Of a DNA stretch of 64,000 nucleotides, positions 1 through 8,952 are shown in pieces. Source of the DNA: JAGOFO01 sp964522105 (GTDB lineage Bacteria > Myxococcota_A > UBA9042 > DTJE01); NCBI GenBank assembly GCA_964522105.1, contig CAZFVA010000012.1, positions 1-64,000 of the forward strand, read 5' to 3'. A program made the translations under genes and the position numbers. Position 1 is the first letter of the stretch, and the number at the start of each line of letters is the position of its first letter. The notes beneath the pieces were generated by a model, which was given only the letters and a program-made list of their open reading frames with translations, was not told where the DNA came from and made no database searches.

Positions 1-204
1 TTTCATTTCGGAAGCATGAACGCTGAATACGGCTTCCAGCCGATTCTGCTGGGGCTGCTCGTTTCATTTGTCGCCGGTATTTCGGCCATCAAGTGGATGG
101 TTTCATACCTCAGTCGCCGCGACATGGCCGTCTTCGGCTGGTATCGGCTGATCATCGCCGCAATCGCCCTGATTCTGATGCAGACCGGCTTCGTAAGTTC
201 GTAA
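1..204 (+). CDS. uppP: Undecaprenyl-diphosphatase UppP, C-terminal fragment (5' end outside window)
   Basis: The frame is open from base 1 and ends at a TAA at 202-204, giving 67 residues. They form two hydrophobic segments separated by a short basic loop, with the pattern AIKWMVSYL then FGWYRLIIA near the end. That matches the last two membrane helices of UppP/BacA, the inner-membrane enzyme that dephosphorylates undecaprenyl diphosphate to recycle the lipid carrier for peptidoglycan and O-antigen synthesis. The catalytic motifs lie upstream and cannot be checked. The ATG at 16 is internal. The next gene starts about 130 bp downstream; I see no convincing hairpin terminator in between, only a T-rich tract after the stop. 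Confidence 0.85.
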   Translation, partial: FHFGSMNAEYGFQPILLGLLVSFVAGISAIKWMVSYLSRRDMAVFGWYRLIIAAIALILMQTGFVSS

Positions 205-333
205 CGCGTTTTCTTTTTCAATTCGGCGCTGTTAATTCATTACATTAATCACCAGTAATCACCTTCTGGATTGGCTGAGTTGCCGACAATTTCATTGCGT
301 TATCTGGATATTCAATGCAATCTAATAATCAAA

Positions 334-1845
334 ATGGGGTTGGGTAAAGTGAGTGATCAACCAACCATATTGGCAGTCGACAACGAATCCGAACCGCTGG
401 CATCAGTTGTACGGATTTTAACGCTGGCGCGCTACAGCGTTAAAGCGGCCGACAGCGGTGAAGCTGCTCTTGAATTCCTTGCGGCTGACATACCCGATAT
501 GATCCTGGCCGACATGCATATGCCGGGTATCAACGGGCTTGATTTGTGTCGTCAACTTAAAGCTGATGAAAGAACCAGGGCCATTCCGGTTATCCTGATG
601 AGCCAATTGGCGGACGTCAAGGAAATGGTAGCCGGCCTGACTGAAGGCGCATCAGATTTCATCAACAAACCGTTCGTGGCTGATGAACTGCTGATGCGAG
701 TCAGGACACATCTCGCTTTGCACCAGGCGGGCAAATCAATGGCCCAGCAGGCGGCCGAGTTCCGGACGCTTGCCGAGGCGATGCCACAGATTGTCTGGAT
801 AACCAGGGCCGACGGCTGGAACATCTATTTCAATCAGCAATGGGTTGATTACACCGGGCTTTCGCTTGAAGAAAGCTGTGGCCACGGCTGGAACATCCCA
901 TTTCACCCTGACGACCAGAAGCGCGCCTGGGATGCATGGCAAAACGCAACGCAGCATAACGCCACTTATTCTATTGAGTGTCGTCTGCGGCGCGCCGATG
1001 GGATATATCGCTGGTGGCTGGTACGGGGCGTGCCGCTTCTTGATTCAAAGGGCAATATACTTAAGTGGTTCGGAACATGCACTGACATTGATGACCTGAA
1101 ACGGTCTGACGCATACGCGCGGCAGCAGCAGAAACTGGAAGCCATCGGTACCCTGGCAAGCGGGGTTGCGCATGAGATCAATAACCCTTTAAACGTCATA
1201 ATGAATTACGGTGAGTTGCTCACTGAAAACTCGACAGATTCTGGAAAGATCACTGATTTTTCTACTAACATCATAAAAGAGAGCGAGCGGATCGCGGGCA
1301 TTGTACGAAGCCTGTTGGATTTTGCCCGGCAGGAGGCGGATATCGCCAGCAGCCCTGCGTCTATTGGCGACATTGTCAGAAACACCCTTTCTTTATATGG
1401 TTCTGCACTTCGGAAGGATCAAATTGCCGTAGCCTGCACGATTCCGGAGCAACTTCCGACTGTCCTGTGCCGATCTCAGCAGCTTCAGCAGGTTCTTGTG
1501 AACTTATTAACTAATGCCCGCGATGCCCTGAATGATCGATTTCCTAAGGCAGATAAAGATAAAGCAATTCGGATTGTTGCGTCCACCTGTAGATTGGATG
1601 ACCGGGATTGGCTAAGGTTGACGGTCGAAGACTATGGCGGTGGCATCCCATCGGACGTGGCGACGAGGATATTTGATCCATTCTTTACAACCAAAGGTCG
1701 AAGCAAAGGCACAGGACTGGGTCTTTCAATTAGCCAGAGCATCATGCACGAACACGGTGGGAGTCTTTCATTTGACAGTGAACCCGGCATTGGCACAAAA
1801 TTCTACATGGATCTGCCCATCAACAGTGATGCTGACCACTACTAA
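334..1845 (+). CDS. REC-PAS-histidine kinase (N-terminal receiver domain)
   Basis: About 503 residues, no membrane segment, so a cytoplasmic kinase. A receiver domain comes first (roughly 10-130; phospho-acceptor Asp60 in ILADMHMPG, Lys112 in NKPF). A PAS domain follows (about 140-270), then HisKA with His280 in the H-box VAHEINNPL. The HATPase_c has an N-box near Asn390, DYGGGIP (Asp433), FDPFFTTKG and GTGLGLSIS. All catalytic boxes are intact. An N-terminal REC means the kinase is itself probably controlled by an upstream phosphodonor. No partner response regulator or output domain is adjacent. The start is uncertain: ATG 334 and GTG 349 both keep the whole REC domain; a TTG at 271 would add 21 residues unlike a REC N-terminus. 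No clear Shine-Dalgarno was seen. Confidence 0.9.
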   Translation: MGLGKVSDQPTILAVDNESEPLASVVRILTLARYSVKAADSGEAALEFLAADIPDMILADMHMPGINGLDLCRQLKADERTRAIPVILMSQLADVKEMVAGLTEGASDFINKPFVADELLMRVRTHLALHQAGKSMAQQAAEFRTLAEAMPQIVWITRADGWNIYFNQQWVDYTGLSLEESCGHGWNIPFHPDDQKRAWDAWQNATQHNATYSIECRLRRADGIYRWWLVRGVPLLDSKGNILKWFGTCTDIDDLKRSDAYARQQQKLEAIGTLASGVAHEINNPLNVIMNYGELLTENSTDSGKITDFSTNIIKESERIAGIVRSLLDFARQEADIASSPASIGDIVRNTLSLYGSALRKDQIAVACTIPEQLPTVLCRSQQLQQVLVNLLTNARDALNDRFPKADKDKAIRIVASTCRLDDRDWLRLTVEDYGGGIPSDVATRIFDPFFTTKGRSKGTGLGLSISQSIMHEHGGSLSFDSEPGIGTKFYMDLPINSDADHY

Positions 1846-1868
1846 TTAGATTTCGGAAATGGTGACGA

Positions 1869-3002
1869 GTGAATAAGGTAATGGACCAGAAGGTCTTGAT
1901 AAAGCTGGTTGATCGTCTGAACAGATACCCGATGGGACTGCCGGATTCACCCGAAATCCGGGAGTTTCTAAGCGAGTTTCTTGAACCTGACGAGGCCCTT
2001 CTGGCTTCAGTTTTCCCGATGAGAGAGGCTTCGGCAAAAGAACTGGCGAAGCGGGCCGGGTTTTCGCTGGAAAAGACTGCTCAACTGCTGGAAGGCATGG
2101 CAGAAAAGGGAACGGTACTCGACTTCAAGATTGCATCGGGAAGCGTTTTCTGGATGCTTACGCCTTCCATCATCGGCTTTATTGAGTTTTCCCTGATGAA
2201 GATGCACCGCGGCAAGGACATGAATCGCCTTGCGCAGATGCTGAAGGAGTACGAAGACAATCACCTGTGGGGCGAGGTCTTCGGTTCAAAGACACAGTTC
2301 ACACGGGCACTTGTGGAAATGGATGTGCCTATATCTTCGAAGATTGTCACCTACGCACTTGCCGAAGAGACGATCAGGGCATCTGGTGGAGGCGCGCTTC
2401 AGACGTGCTTCTGTCGCCATCAGGCACATCTTCTGGGTGAACCGTGCAAGTTAGTCGGCTTCGAAGGTACGTGCATCGGACTTGGAAACGCTGCCAACTT
2501 CATGGTCAGACGCGGGTTCGGTCGGAAGGCCAGCGTCGAAGAACTGCTGGAAGTCCTTAAAGAGACTGGCAAAAAGGGACTGATTCACATCACCGACAAT
2601 ATCCGCGAGCGTCCGACATTCATCTGCAATTGCTGCGGTTGCTGCTGCGGTTTACTGGCCGGCATAAAAAGAAAGAACCTGGTACACGCCATTTCCCCCA
2701 CGCCATATATTCTGAAGATTGCTGCCGACAAGTGTACGGCCTGCGGCGCATGCGCAAAGAAATGCCAGATTACTGCCATCCATATGCATGAAGACGCAGC
2801 GCACCTCGACGCTGTTAACTGTCTGGGTTGCGGATCGTGCGTCAAGTTCTGCAAAGTCGGGGCGCTCACCCTTGTGGAAAGGGACCGCGTACCCAAAATT
2901 CCTCGCGATCTGACCATGCGATATGTCAAAATGGCGTTCGAAAAAGGGCGACTGCATCACCAGTTGCCGATGCTGAAATCAAGGATACGTGGACACTTCT
3001 GA
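1869..3002 (+). CDS. Cys-rich 4Fe-4S dicluster protein with N-terminal winged-helix-like region
   Basis: 377 residues, probably cytoplasmic. The N-terminal 100 or so residues include ASAKELAKRAGFSLEK, which reads like a winged-helix segment. The middle part has unusual cysteine clusters: TCFCRHQAHLLGEPC and later FICNCCGCCCG. The C-terminal domain is a bacterial-type ferredoxin with CxxCxxCxxxC motifs starting at Cys289 and Cys318. The central cysteines may hold a further metal centre; I know related proteins only as uncharacterised '4Fe-4S binding proteins' of anaerobes. It starts at GTG 1869, with ATG 1881 as an alternative, 23 bp after the kinase. It lies 2 bp before the Tat-flavodoxin gene, so the two are surely co-transcribed. 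Electron transfer is likely; the partner is unknown. Confidence 0.75.
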   Translation: MNKVMDQKVLIKLVDRLNRYPMGLPDSPEIREFLSEFLEPDEALLASVFPMREASAKELAKRAGFSLEKTAQLLEGMAEKGTVLDFKIASGSVFWMLTPSIIGFIEFSLMKMHRGKDMNRLAQMLKEYEDNHLWGEVFGSKTQFTRALVEMDVPISSKIVTYALAEETIRASGGGALQTCFCRHQAHLLGEPCKLVGFEGTCIGLGNAANFMVRRGFGRKASVEELLEVLKETGKKGLIHITDNIRERPTFICNCCGCCCGLLAGIKRKNLVHAISPTPYILKIAADKCTACGACAKKCQITAIHMHEDAAHLDAVNCLGCGSCVKFCKVGALTLVERDRVPKIPRDLTMRYVKMAFEKGRLHHQLPMLKSRIRGHF

Positions 3003-3004
3003 CG

Positions 3005-3952
3005 ATGAAACGCCGCACATTTATTAAAGCTGTGATATCCGGAGGTTTGCTGATGGCTGCGTCTGGTTCGGCCGCCTGTTCCCGCCCTGCGCGGGCCGCT
3101 AAAATGATAAATAGCAGAAATCCGCGAAAGGCGGCGGTCGTCTGGTACAGCCAGACCGGCCATACGGCGCGCATCGGCCGCATAATTGCACATGCGTGGC
3201 AGCAGGCCGGACTGACCGTGGATTCAGGCGATTACCGCGATATCGACGCTGCTTCCCTGGCCGGCTACGACCTGATTGCGATCGGCACACCGGTCTTCTA
3301 CATGGACGTGCCCGAAAACCTGGGAAACTGGCTGAAAAAGGTCCGGGCGGCTGAAGGAACACCAGTCGCGGCGTTCGTCACTTTTGGCGGTCACGGCGAC
3401 GGTCAGCACAACACGTCCTGCAGACTGCTGGAACAGATGTCTGACGCTGGTGCGACACCTGTCGGCATCGGAATGTTCGGGAACATGTCCACATTCGCCC
3501 CAACCTGGTCGTCAGGTAACTCAGCGCGAACGTTGAAATATAAACACCTCCCGAACGCAGACACTTACCGGCAGGCAAAAGCGTTTGCCGACAACGTTAT
3601 AAAGGACGTCGCAGGCGGACAGACTATCGCGATTGACCGCAAGTTCGGGCTGGATTCCATTATGGCAGCCCTGCCCCAGGTCCCTTTGACCAAACTGGCA
3701 ATCACCAATCATCACATTGACTTGAAGACCTGCATCGGATGCGGGGCGTGCGTAAAGAAATGCGCAGTTGCGGCCATCAACCTTAAAACTGGAATCATCA
3801 ATTCGCCCAGGTGCATCGCCTGCATGGGGTGTGTCAATAATTGCCCGACCGGGGCCATGAAAATGAATTTTGGCGGAAAAGAGGTCTATGGATTCAACGA
3901 GTTCTTGAAGCGCAATCACATTGATATTATTGAACCGCTTCCACCCGCATGA
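3005..3952 (+). CDS. Tat-exported flavodoxin-ferredoxin fusion (EFR1-type)
   Basis: 315 residues. The N-terminus MKRRTFIKAVISGGLL has the twin-arginine motif RRTFIK followed by a hydrophobic stretch and an Ala-rich cleavage region, so export of a folded cofactor-loaded protein is likely. A flavodoxin domain follows (about 45-200, FMN loop YSQTGHTARI). Then come two 4Fe-4S motifs near Cys243 (CIGCGACVKKC) and Cys270 (CIACMGCVNNC). This flavodoxin plus 2[4Fe-4S] layout is that of EFR1-family proteins, which are normally cytoplasmic. The ORF extends upstream, but ATG 3005 places the Tat motif at the N-terminus and sits 2 bp after the preceding stop. The 3' end overlaps the convergent HemN-like gene by 26 bp. 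Role inferred: periplasmic electron transfer with the upstream ferredoxin protein. Confidence 0.82.
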   Translation: MKRRTFIKAVISGGLLMAASGSAACSRPARAAKMINSRNPRKAAVVWYSQTGHTARIGRIIAHAWQQAGLTVDSGDYRDIDAASLAGYDLIAIGTPVFYMDVPENLGNWLKKVRAAEGTPVAAFVTFGGHGDGQHNTSCRLLEQMSDAGATPVGIGMFGNMSTFAPTWSSGNSARTLKYKHLPNADTYRQAKAFADNVIKDVAGGQTIAIDRKFGLDSIMAALPQVPLTKLAITNHHIDLKTCIGCGACVKKCAVAAINLKTGIINSPRCIACMGCVNNCPTGAMKMNFGGKEVYGFNEFLKRNHIDIIEPLPPA

Positions 3953-5651
3953 CGGCACCATGAAGAATTGAAGATTCGGGGGCCGAAAGGGCCAGCGCCC
4001 TGCCCCGCAAAACCAGGAAATCACGCAATTCAGATACTGTTGTCGGGCAGTCCCGCGTAACGACAGCGTCAAACAGTCGGACAAACAACCGAACGACGGC
4101 ACGCTCGGCCACGTCTTCGCACCCGTCATTTGCCGTTGGCACGTAAAAAGCGAACGCCCCGGATGTATGAGCCGGACGTGAAATACCTGCAACTTCGTCC
4201 AACACAACCTTGAACCTCACCGGCCCGGCAATAACCTGAACAGATTCAGCGCCTTCCGACCCAACCGATTGATGTTTAAGTTGCTTTTCCAGATCTGCGA
4301 TCTTGTCATCTTCAACGAAAAGCATCTCGGTGGCAAAACGTTCGGCCGGTCCGCCATCGGTATGATAGAAACTGCCATCGCGATACTGGATCAGACCGGC
4401 ATCGACTGCCTCGGACAATTCAGTGTTGAAAGCCTGCTCAATTGACTCGCCAAAAACCTGCCGGAAGGCGTCGGAATTAACCCCCAGATTCCTGGCCAGT
4501 CCCCGTATAACGAACTGGCCCTGGGCTTCACGTCTGGTCAGTATGCGACCGGTGGCGCACTCCCCGACCGGGTTGAATGGCTTGTCCGGTTGATGAAGGT
4601 CGAACGTATAACGAAGGTTGGCAAAAACCTGTGAGCGGGTGGTCGGTCCGATCGCCAGCAAAGATGCCGGTTTTTCGAAAACATCATCGTAGTATGTGAT
4701 TTCACCTGTGGCGTCTGCTTCAGCAGCCACCAGATCCGGCAGGCCCCGGCCCAATTTACGCTGGAATTTCAGGGACGTCTCGAACACTGACACTGAATAC
4801 CCGGCATCATCAGCAATACCGGCCAGTTCGCTGGCAACGTCACCTAAAGACCGCGGAACTGCCCTGGAAAACACGGCAGCAGGCGTAGATGGCGACAGCG
4901 TGTACATGGTAATTTCGGCCGGTCCGTGGCCCATGACATACGCCAGACTATCCTTGACGGCCATCGCAGATTCACCCGGCAAACCTTGAAGCAAATCAAC
5001 ATTGATCCTGAATCTGAACTCGTTAAGTATTCGGAATGTATCATCAATATTCTGTAAGGTCTGATAACCACGATTAACGCCAGTTAACATGGCCGGACTG
5101 ATTGTCTGCACTCCGAAGCTGGCGCGATTAAAACCGGCATCTGCAAAAACAAGTGCCTTTTCACGCGACACGGTCAGCGGATTACATTCAAAACTTCGTT
5201 CACCACCTGGTCGAATCTGGAAATTCGACCTGATCAGGCCAAGAACGTCCTGCAGCGCGGCCGGCTCCAGCACGGTCGGAGTCCCGCCACCTACATAAAG
5301 GCTCCACAGCGGCATACCATCCAGAATCTCGCCCCAGAAAGGCAGTTCCAGGCGCATACGCGTAACCCATGCGGCAACTCTGACCGGATCGGGCGGCGCC
5401 ACGCTGTAATAAATACAATACTGGCAACGATGGCTGCAAAACGGGACGTGCATGTAAAAATGTAGTCGATCCGAGACCTTCCCGGCCGCTGCATCCACGA
5501 CCCATCGCCGCCACGCACCAATCAGGTCATCCCAGCCAAGACGTTTTTCAGGCAGCGAAGGACGCACGTAGAAGTGCTGAAGCGCACTGCGTGAAACATC
5601 CCCGTCAATCTGCCCGGCCAGCGACAAATTCCTGTTGATACGCCCTGCCAT
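3927..5651 (-). CDS. HemN-like radical SAM protein (coproporphyrinogen III oxidase family)
   Basis: 574 residues. The radical SAM cysteines are at about 72, 76 and 79 (CSHRCQYC), preceded by FYMHVPF and followed by the glycine-rich YVGGGTPTVL that binds SAM. LLQGLPGES and the rest of the core match HemN/HemW-type enzymes. The residue after the cluster is IYY rather than the DF or DC of true HemN, and the C-terminal 200 residues are not typical. It could therefore be a methyltransferase, a haem chaperone relative or another HemN-like enzyme rather than coproporphyrinogen dehydrogenase. A separate clear HemW lies at 57320. ATG 5651 is chosen; a TTG one codon upstream is also possible. It converges on, and overlaps by 26 bp, the Tat-flavodoxin gene. 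Confidence 0.8.
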   Translation of the reverse strand: MAGRINRNLSLAGQIDGDVSRSALQHFYVRPSLPEKRLGWDDLIGAWRRWVVDAAAGKVSDRLHFYMHVPFCSHRCQYCIYYSVAPPDPVRVAAWVTRMRLELPFWGEILDGMPLWSLYVGGGTPTVLEPAALQDVLGLIRSNFQIRPGGERSFECNPLTVSREKALVFADAGFNRASFGVQTISPAMLTGVNRGYQTLQNIDDTFRILNEFRFRINVDLLQGLPGESAMAVKDSLAYVMGHGPAEITMYTLSPSTPAAVFSRAVPRSLGDVASELAGIADDAGYSVSVFETSLKFQRKLGRGLPDLVAAEADATGEITYYDDVFEKPASLLAIGPTTRSQVFANLRYTFDLHQPDKPFNPVGECATGRILTRREAQGQFVIRGLARNLGVNSDAFRQVFGESIEQAFNTELSEAVDAGLIQYRDGSFYHTDGGPAERFATEMLFVEDDKIADLEKQLKHQSVGSEGAESVQVIAGPVRFKVVLDEVAGISRPAHTSGAFAFYVPTANDGCEDVAERAVVRLFVRLFDAVVTRDCPTTVSELRDFLVLRGRALALSAPESSILHGAVMRVEAVQ

Positions 5652-5725
5652 CAAGACCCCAGACCAGTTATCAGAAGGGATTCTATCATCAGGACAGCCA
5701 AGTAATAGATGTAAATGCCTGCAGA

Positions 5726-7579
5726 CTATTTGAGCAGATTCAAGGCGGCAGCTTTCTTTGCGCTTGTTATGTTGTGACGTTTCTCTGCCGAAAGCTGAGT
5801 CTTGCGAAGTCTGACCGATTTCGGCGTCACCTCGACCATTTCATCGTCCCTGATAAGCAGCAGGGCCTGCTCGAGCGTGACCCGCGAGATCGGCGAAAGG
5901 ATGATGTTGTCGTCACGGCCGGCAGCCCGCATGTTACTGAGTTTCTTCGGTTTGCTGGGATTCACGTCGATGTCGTTATCACGCGAATGTTCCCCGACGA
6001 TCATTCCTTCATAGAACGGATCGCCCGGTACCACAAACAGTCTGCCCCGGTCCTGCAGCCCCCACAAAGCATAGGCGACAGCTTCGCCCTTGCGGTCGGC
6101 GACGATTGACCCGGTGAAGCGACTTATGAAATCGCCACGGTACTCTTCGTAGCCAGTCAGGTACGAGCTCATGATGCCGGTCCCCTTCGTGTCGGTCAAA
6201 AACTCGTCGCGATACCCGATAAGGCAGCGAGAAGGGATGTTGAACTCGATACGGACCCGACCCGCGCCATGACTGGCGTAATTAATCATGCGGCCTTTGC
6301 GGATATTCAATTTCTGCGTAACCATCCCCAGAAAATCTTCCCCGCAATCGACATAAAGGTGCTCAATTGGTTCAAGCGTCTGGCCATCCCTTACGATGCA
6401 GATGACTTCGGGCCGGTTAACGCACATCTCGAAGCCTTCGCGGCGCATCGTTTCTATCAGGATTGCAAGCTGAAACTCGCCACGACCCTTAATGATAAAG
6501 CCGACCCCATCCGCCGGAATCTCCAGCCGAATTGACACGTTACGCAGCGTTTCCTTCAGCAGGCGCTCATGAATTCTGCTGCCCTGAACAAACGTACCTT
6601 CAGTGCCGGCAAGAGGCGACGTGTTCGCGTTTATCCGCATGAAAACGGTCGGCTCATCAACAATCAAGCGCGGCAGGGCCTTCGGCGCCTCGCGCGTGCA
6701 GATGGTATCACCAATCATCACGTTTTCGATGCCGGCAAGCACAACAATGTCACCGGGATTCGCGGTCGGAACGTCGTGGATGCTGACGCCGTCGTAACTC
6801 TGCAGGCGGGTTACCTTAAGCGTCTGACTGTTGCCTTCAGAATTAATACAAACCAGAGGATCGGCCCCAGTTACGTGGCCATGAACAATTTTGCCAATCG
6901 CAAGCCTGCCGACGTAGTCCGAATAATCGAGGTCCGAGACCATCATCTGGAAAGGTTCGTCCGGGTCATATTCCGGAGGCGGAATTTCAGCAATGATTGC
7001 CTCGAAAAGACACCGCAGGTCAACCCTTTCGTCGCCAAGTTCCTTCATGACCACGCCGTCACGCCCGACCGCGTAATAGCACGGGAAATCGTATTGTTCG
7101 TCACCGGCGTCAAGGTCAATGAAAAGGTCATAAATTTCGTTCAGGACTTCCTGCGGCCTGGCGTCCTTGCGGTCAATTTTATTAATAACAACAATGACTT
7201 TCAGCCCGGCTTCCAGCGTCTTTTTCAGAACAAAACGGGTCTGTGGCAACGGCCCTTCTGCGGCATCGACCAGCAGGATTGCGCCGTCCGCCATCGAAAG
7301 CGCACGCTCTACCTCGCCACCAAAATCGGCGTGTCCGGGCGTGTCAATGATGTTGATCTTGACCCCGTTGCAGAGGATCGAGCAATTCTTGGCCGCAATC
7401 GTTATCCCGCGCTCACGTTCCAGGTCCATGTTGTCCATGATCCTGGCTTCGACCTGCTGGCCCTCGCGGAATACTCCGCTCTGACGGAACATCGCGTCCA
7501 CAAGGGTCGTCTTTCCGTGGTCAACATGGGCAATAATGGCTACGTTTCTGATACTTTCGTTACGTGCAGATTGATTCAA
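5726..7579 (-). CDS. typA: Translational GTPase TypA/BipA
   Basis: 617 residues, the usual length for TypA/BipA, a ribosome-binding GTPase related to EF-G that acts in stress and cold adaptation and in late ribosome assembly. GTPase motifs are present: G1 HVDHGKTTL, switch ERERGITI, G3 DTPGHADFGGEV and G4 NKIDRKDARP. EF-G-like domains III and V and the TypA-specific C-terminal domain follow (SSYLTGYEEYRGDFISRF). The start is a TTG at 7577-7579, supported by AAAGGA about 6 bases upstream and by the family N-terminus (RNVAIIAHVDHG). No in-frame ATG fits. It is preceded by a probable -10 element at 7633-7638, so it may have its own promoter behind the lipoprotein gene. Confidence 0.97.
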   Translation of the reverse strand: MNQSARNESIRNVAIIAHVDHGKTTLVDAMFRQSGVFREGQQVEARIMDNMDLERERGITIAAKNCSILCNGVKINIIDTPGHADFGGEVERALSMADGAILLVDAAEGPLPQTRFVLKKTLEAGLKVIVVINKIDRKDARPQEVLNEIYDLFIDLDAGDEQYDFPCYYAVGRDGVVMKELGDERVDLRCLFEAIIAEIPPPEYDPDEPFQMMVSDLDYSDYVGRLAIGKIVHGHVTGADPLVCINSEGNSQTLKVTRLQSYDGVSIHDVPTANPGDIVVLAGIENVMIGDTICTREAPKALPRLIVDEPTVFMRINANTSPLAGTEGTFVQGSRIHERLLKETLRNVSIRLEIPADGVGFIIKGRGEFQLAILIETMRREGFEMCVNRPEVICIVRDGQTLEPIEHLYVDCGEDFLGMVTQKLNIRKGRMINYASHGAGRVRIEFNIPSRCLIGYRDEFLTDTKGTGIMSSYLTGYEEYRGDFISRFTGSIVADRKGEAVAYALWGLQDRGRLFVVPGDPFYEGMIVGEHSRDNDIDVNPSKPKKLSNMRAAGRDDNIILSPISRVTLEQALLLIRDDEMVEVTPKSVRLRKTQLSAEKRHNITSAKKAAALNLLK

Positions 7580-7632
7580 GGGATTCCTTTATTTGCCGGG
7601 GTTTGCTGGCGGTCCGGACCAAAATCGGCAAG

Positions 7633-7638
7633 AGTATA
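7633..7638 (-). promoter_or_regulatory. Candidate -10 element for typA
   Basis: On the minus strand the sequence reads TATATACT, containing TATACT (5 of 6 to the sigma-70 -10 consensus). It lies about 55 bases upstream of the typA TTG start, in the short gap after the lipoprotein stop. No good -35 hexamer is present at 16-18 bp, so this is a weak call resting on the -10 alone. Confidence 0.3.
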
Positions 7639-7668
7639 TACCTATTAACGAATTAGGGGTGGATTGTC

Positions 7669-8919
7669 TTACTTGATATTCTGAACAAGCGTTTCCTGCG
7701 TGGTGCTAATCTTCTTCATTATATTACTGAGTGACTGATAAACCTTGCTGCGCCTGTCCATCGTCATCTGAAGCCTCAGGGACATCTCTTCCGTCATCGC
7801 CCCCATCCCATCCAGTCTGCCTTTCATGTCGTCCAGTAACTTACGTTCCGACCATGGTTCATCAGACAGGAAGATCCCGTAGGCATTAACGTTCGCGGCC
7901 ATGATCGCCTGAATATCACCAAGCAACTCAAGTTCATCTTGCGGGATTTCGTGGGTTAGTGGATTGCTGAGACTGACAACTTCCGTGTGCAACTCTTCGA
8001 TGTCGCTGGATAAATCGACGGCTGAAGCCTGAAGAACGGAAAGCAGCGGATCGATTGGTGTCCATGGCGGCGTAGCGACCAGAATTGGATACGTCAGTTC
8101 CAGCTTACATGGAACCCACATCAACCTTGACACGCCATCGGCCCTTCTGGCGCTGACAAGAATTCTGACTGCCCTGTAGGTGTCGGAATCAAGCAGCAAA
8201 GTGGCCGAGGTATATCCGGCAAAATCCTGTTGCGACAACTGCGTGTTGGCGGCCATGTCCCTGACTGTCAAGGCGACAGCAACGTCGACAGGACAGGTAA
8301 CCACAACCTCGAGCGGCCCGCCGAACGTTTCCACCGATGCAGACCCCGGAATACTGCCGGTGACAATTACTTCTGCAAAATCGGTGTACCGTTCGATTTT
8401 CGTCGCCGTGTCAGGGTTGCTGATCGTATCACGGGTGGCTTCATCATAAGCGGCGCGCATAGCGTCATCAAGCGCTTCGCGGGCTGCCCGATAGGACTCC
8501 ATCAGCTCACGCTGTCTGGCCTTCGCTTCATTCATGTTGGCCATTTCCTGAATCATGTCGCGAAGCATCTCTTCTTCCTGTTCCGCCGCCTCGAACATCA
8601 CAATCTGGACCAGGGATGAAATGTCGCCTTCACCCGCCGCCATTGAGTCAACGAAACTGGCCGTGACCGCCGCCCGCCCCTCAATCTGGTCCAGCAACGT
8701 AAACGCGCGTTCGGTCTGAGAGGCGACAGGGATTTCTTTTCGCTGTTCAACGGCAGCACTCATGGCGCTGGCCGCAACGGCCTGCAATGCAACAATCTGG
8801 TCCAGATCAGCCGATGTGACTTGATATTGCGGAGTAGCGCCCTGACCACAACCAGTGCCGCTGACGACAAAGCCGGCCGCAACGGCAACAAACGCCGTGA
8901 TTACAGATAATTTTTGCAT
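7669..8919 (-). CDS. Hypothetical lipoprotein with helical/coiled-coil regions
   Basis: 416 residues. A lipoprotein signal is visible: basic start, hydrophobic core, then VVSGTGC with the lipidated Cys at about residue 24. Residues about 35-190 are Ala/Glu/Met-rich and likely helical (QEEEMLRDMIQEM, AKARQRELMESYRAAREALDDAMRAA). A beta-rich middle follows (about 195-290), then another helical tail. I recognise no enzyme motif. It is the last of three consecutive lipoprotein genes on this strand (12379 to 7669), probably an envelope-associated set. Cell-envelope location is well supported by the lipobox; function is unknown. Confidence 0.75.
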   Translation of the reverse strand: MQKLSVITAFVAVAAGFVVSGTGCGQGATPQYQVTSADLDQIVALQAVAASAMSAAVEQRKEIPVASQTERAFTLLDQIEGRAAVTASFVDSMAAGEGDISSLVQIVMFEAAEQEEEMLRDMIQEMANMNEAKARQRELMESYRAAREALDDAMRAAYDEATRDTISNPDTATKIERYTDFAEVIVTGSIPGSASVETFGGPLEVVVTCPVDVAVALTVRDMAANTQLSQQDFAGYTSATLLLDSDTYRAVRILVSARRADGVSRLMWVPCKLELTYPILVATPPWTPIDPLLSVLQASAVDLSSDIEELHTEVVSLSNPLTHEIPQDELELLGDIQAIMAANVNAYGIFLSDEPWSERKLLDDMKGRLDGMGAMTEEMSLRLQMTMDRRSKVYQSLSNIMKKISTTQETLVQNIK

Positions 8920-8952
8920 TTGATTCCCCTGAAGAACGCTTTCACTTTCGAA

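Noticed and set aside
6569..7648. A 359-codon open frame on the + strand across typA
   Set aside because: It lies wholly antisense to the well-supported typA gene and extends only because of codon bias; no family match and no ribosome-binding site.
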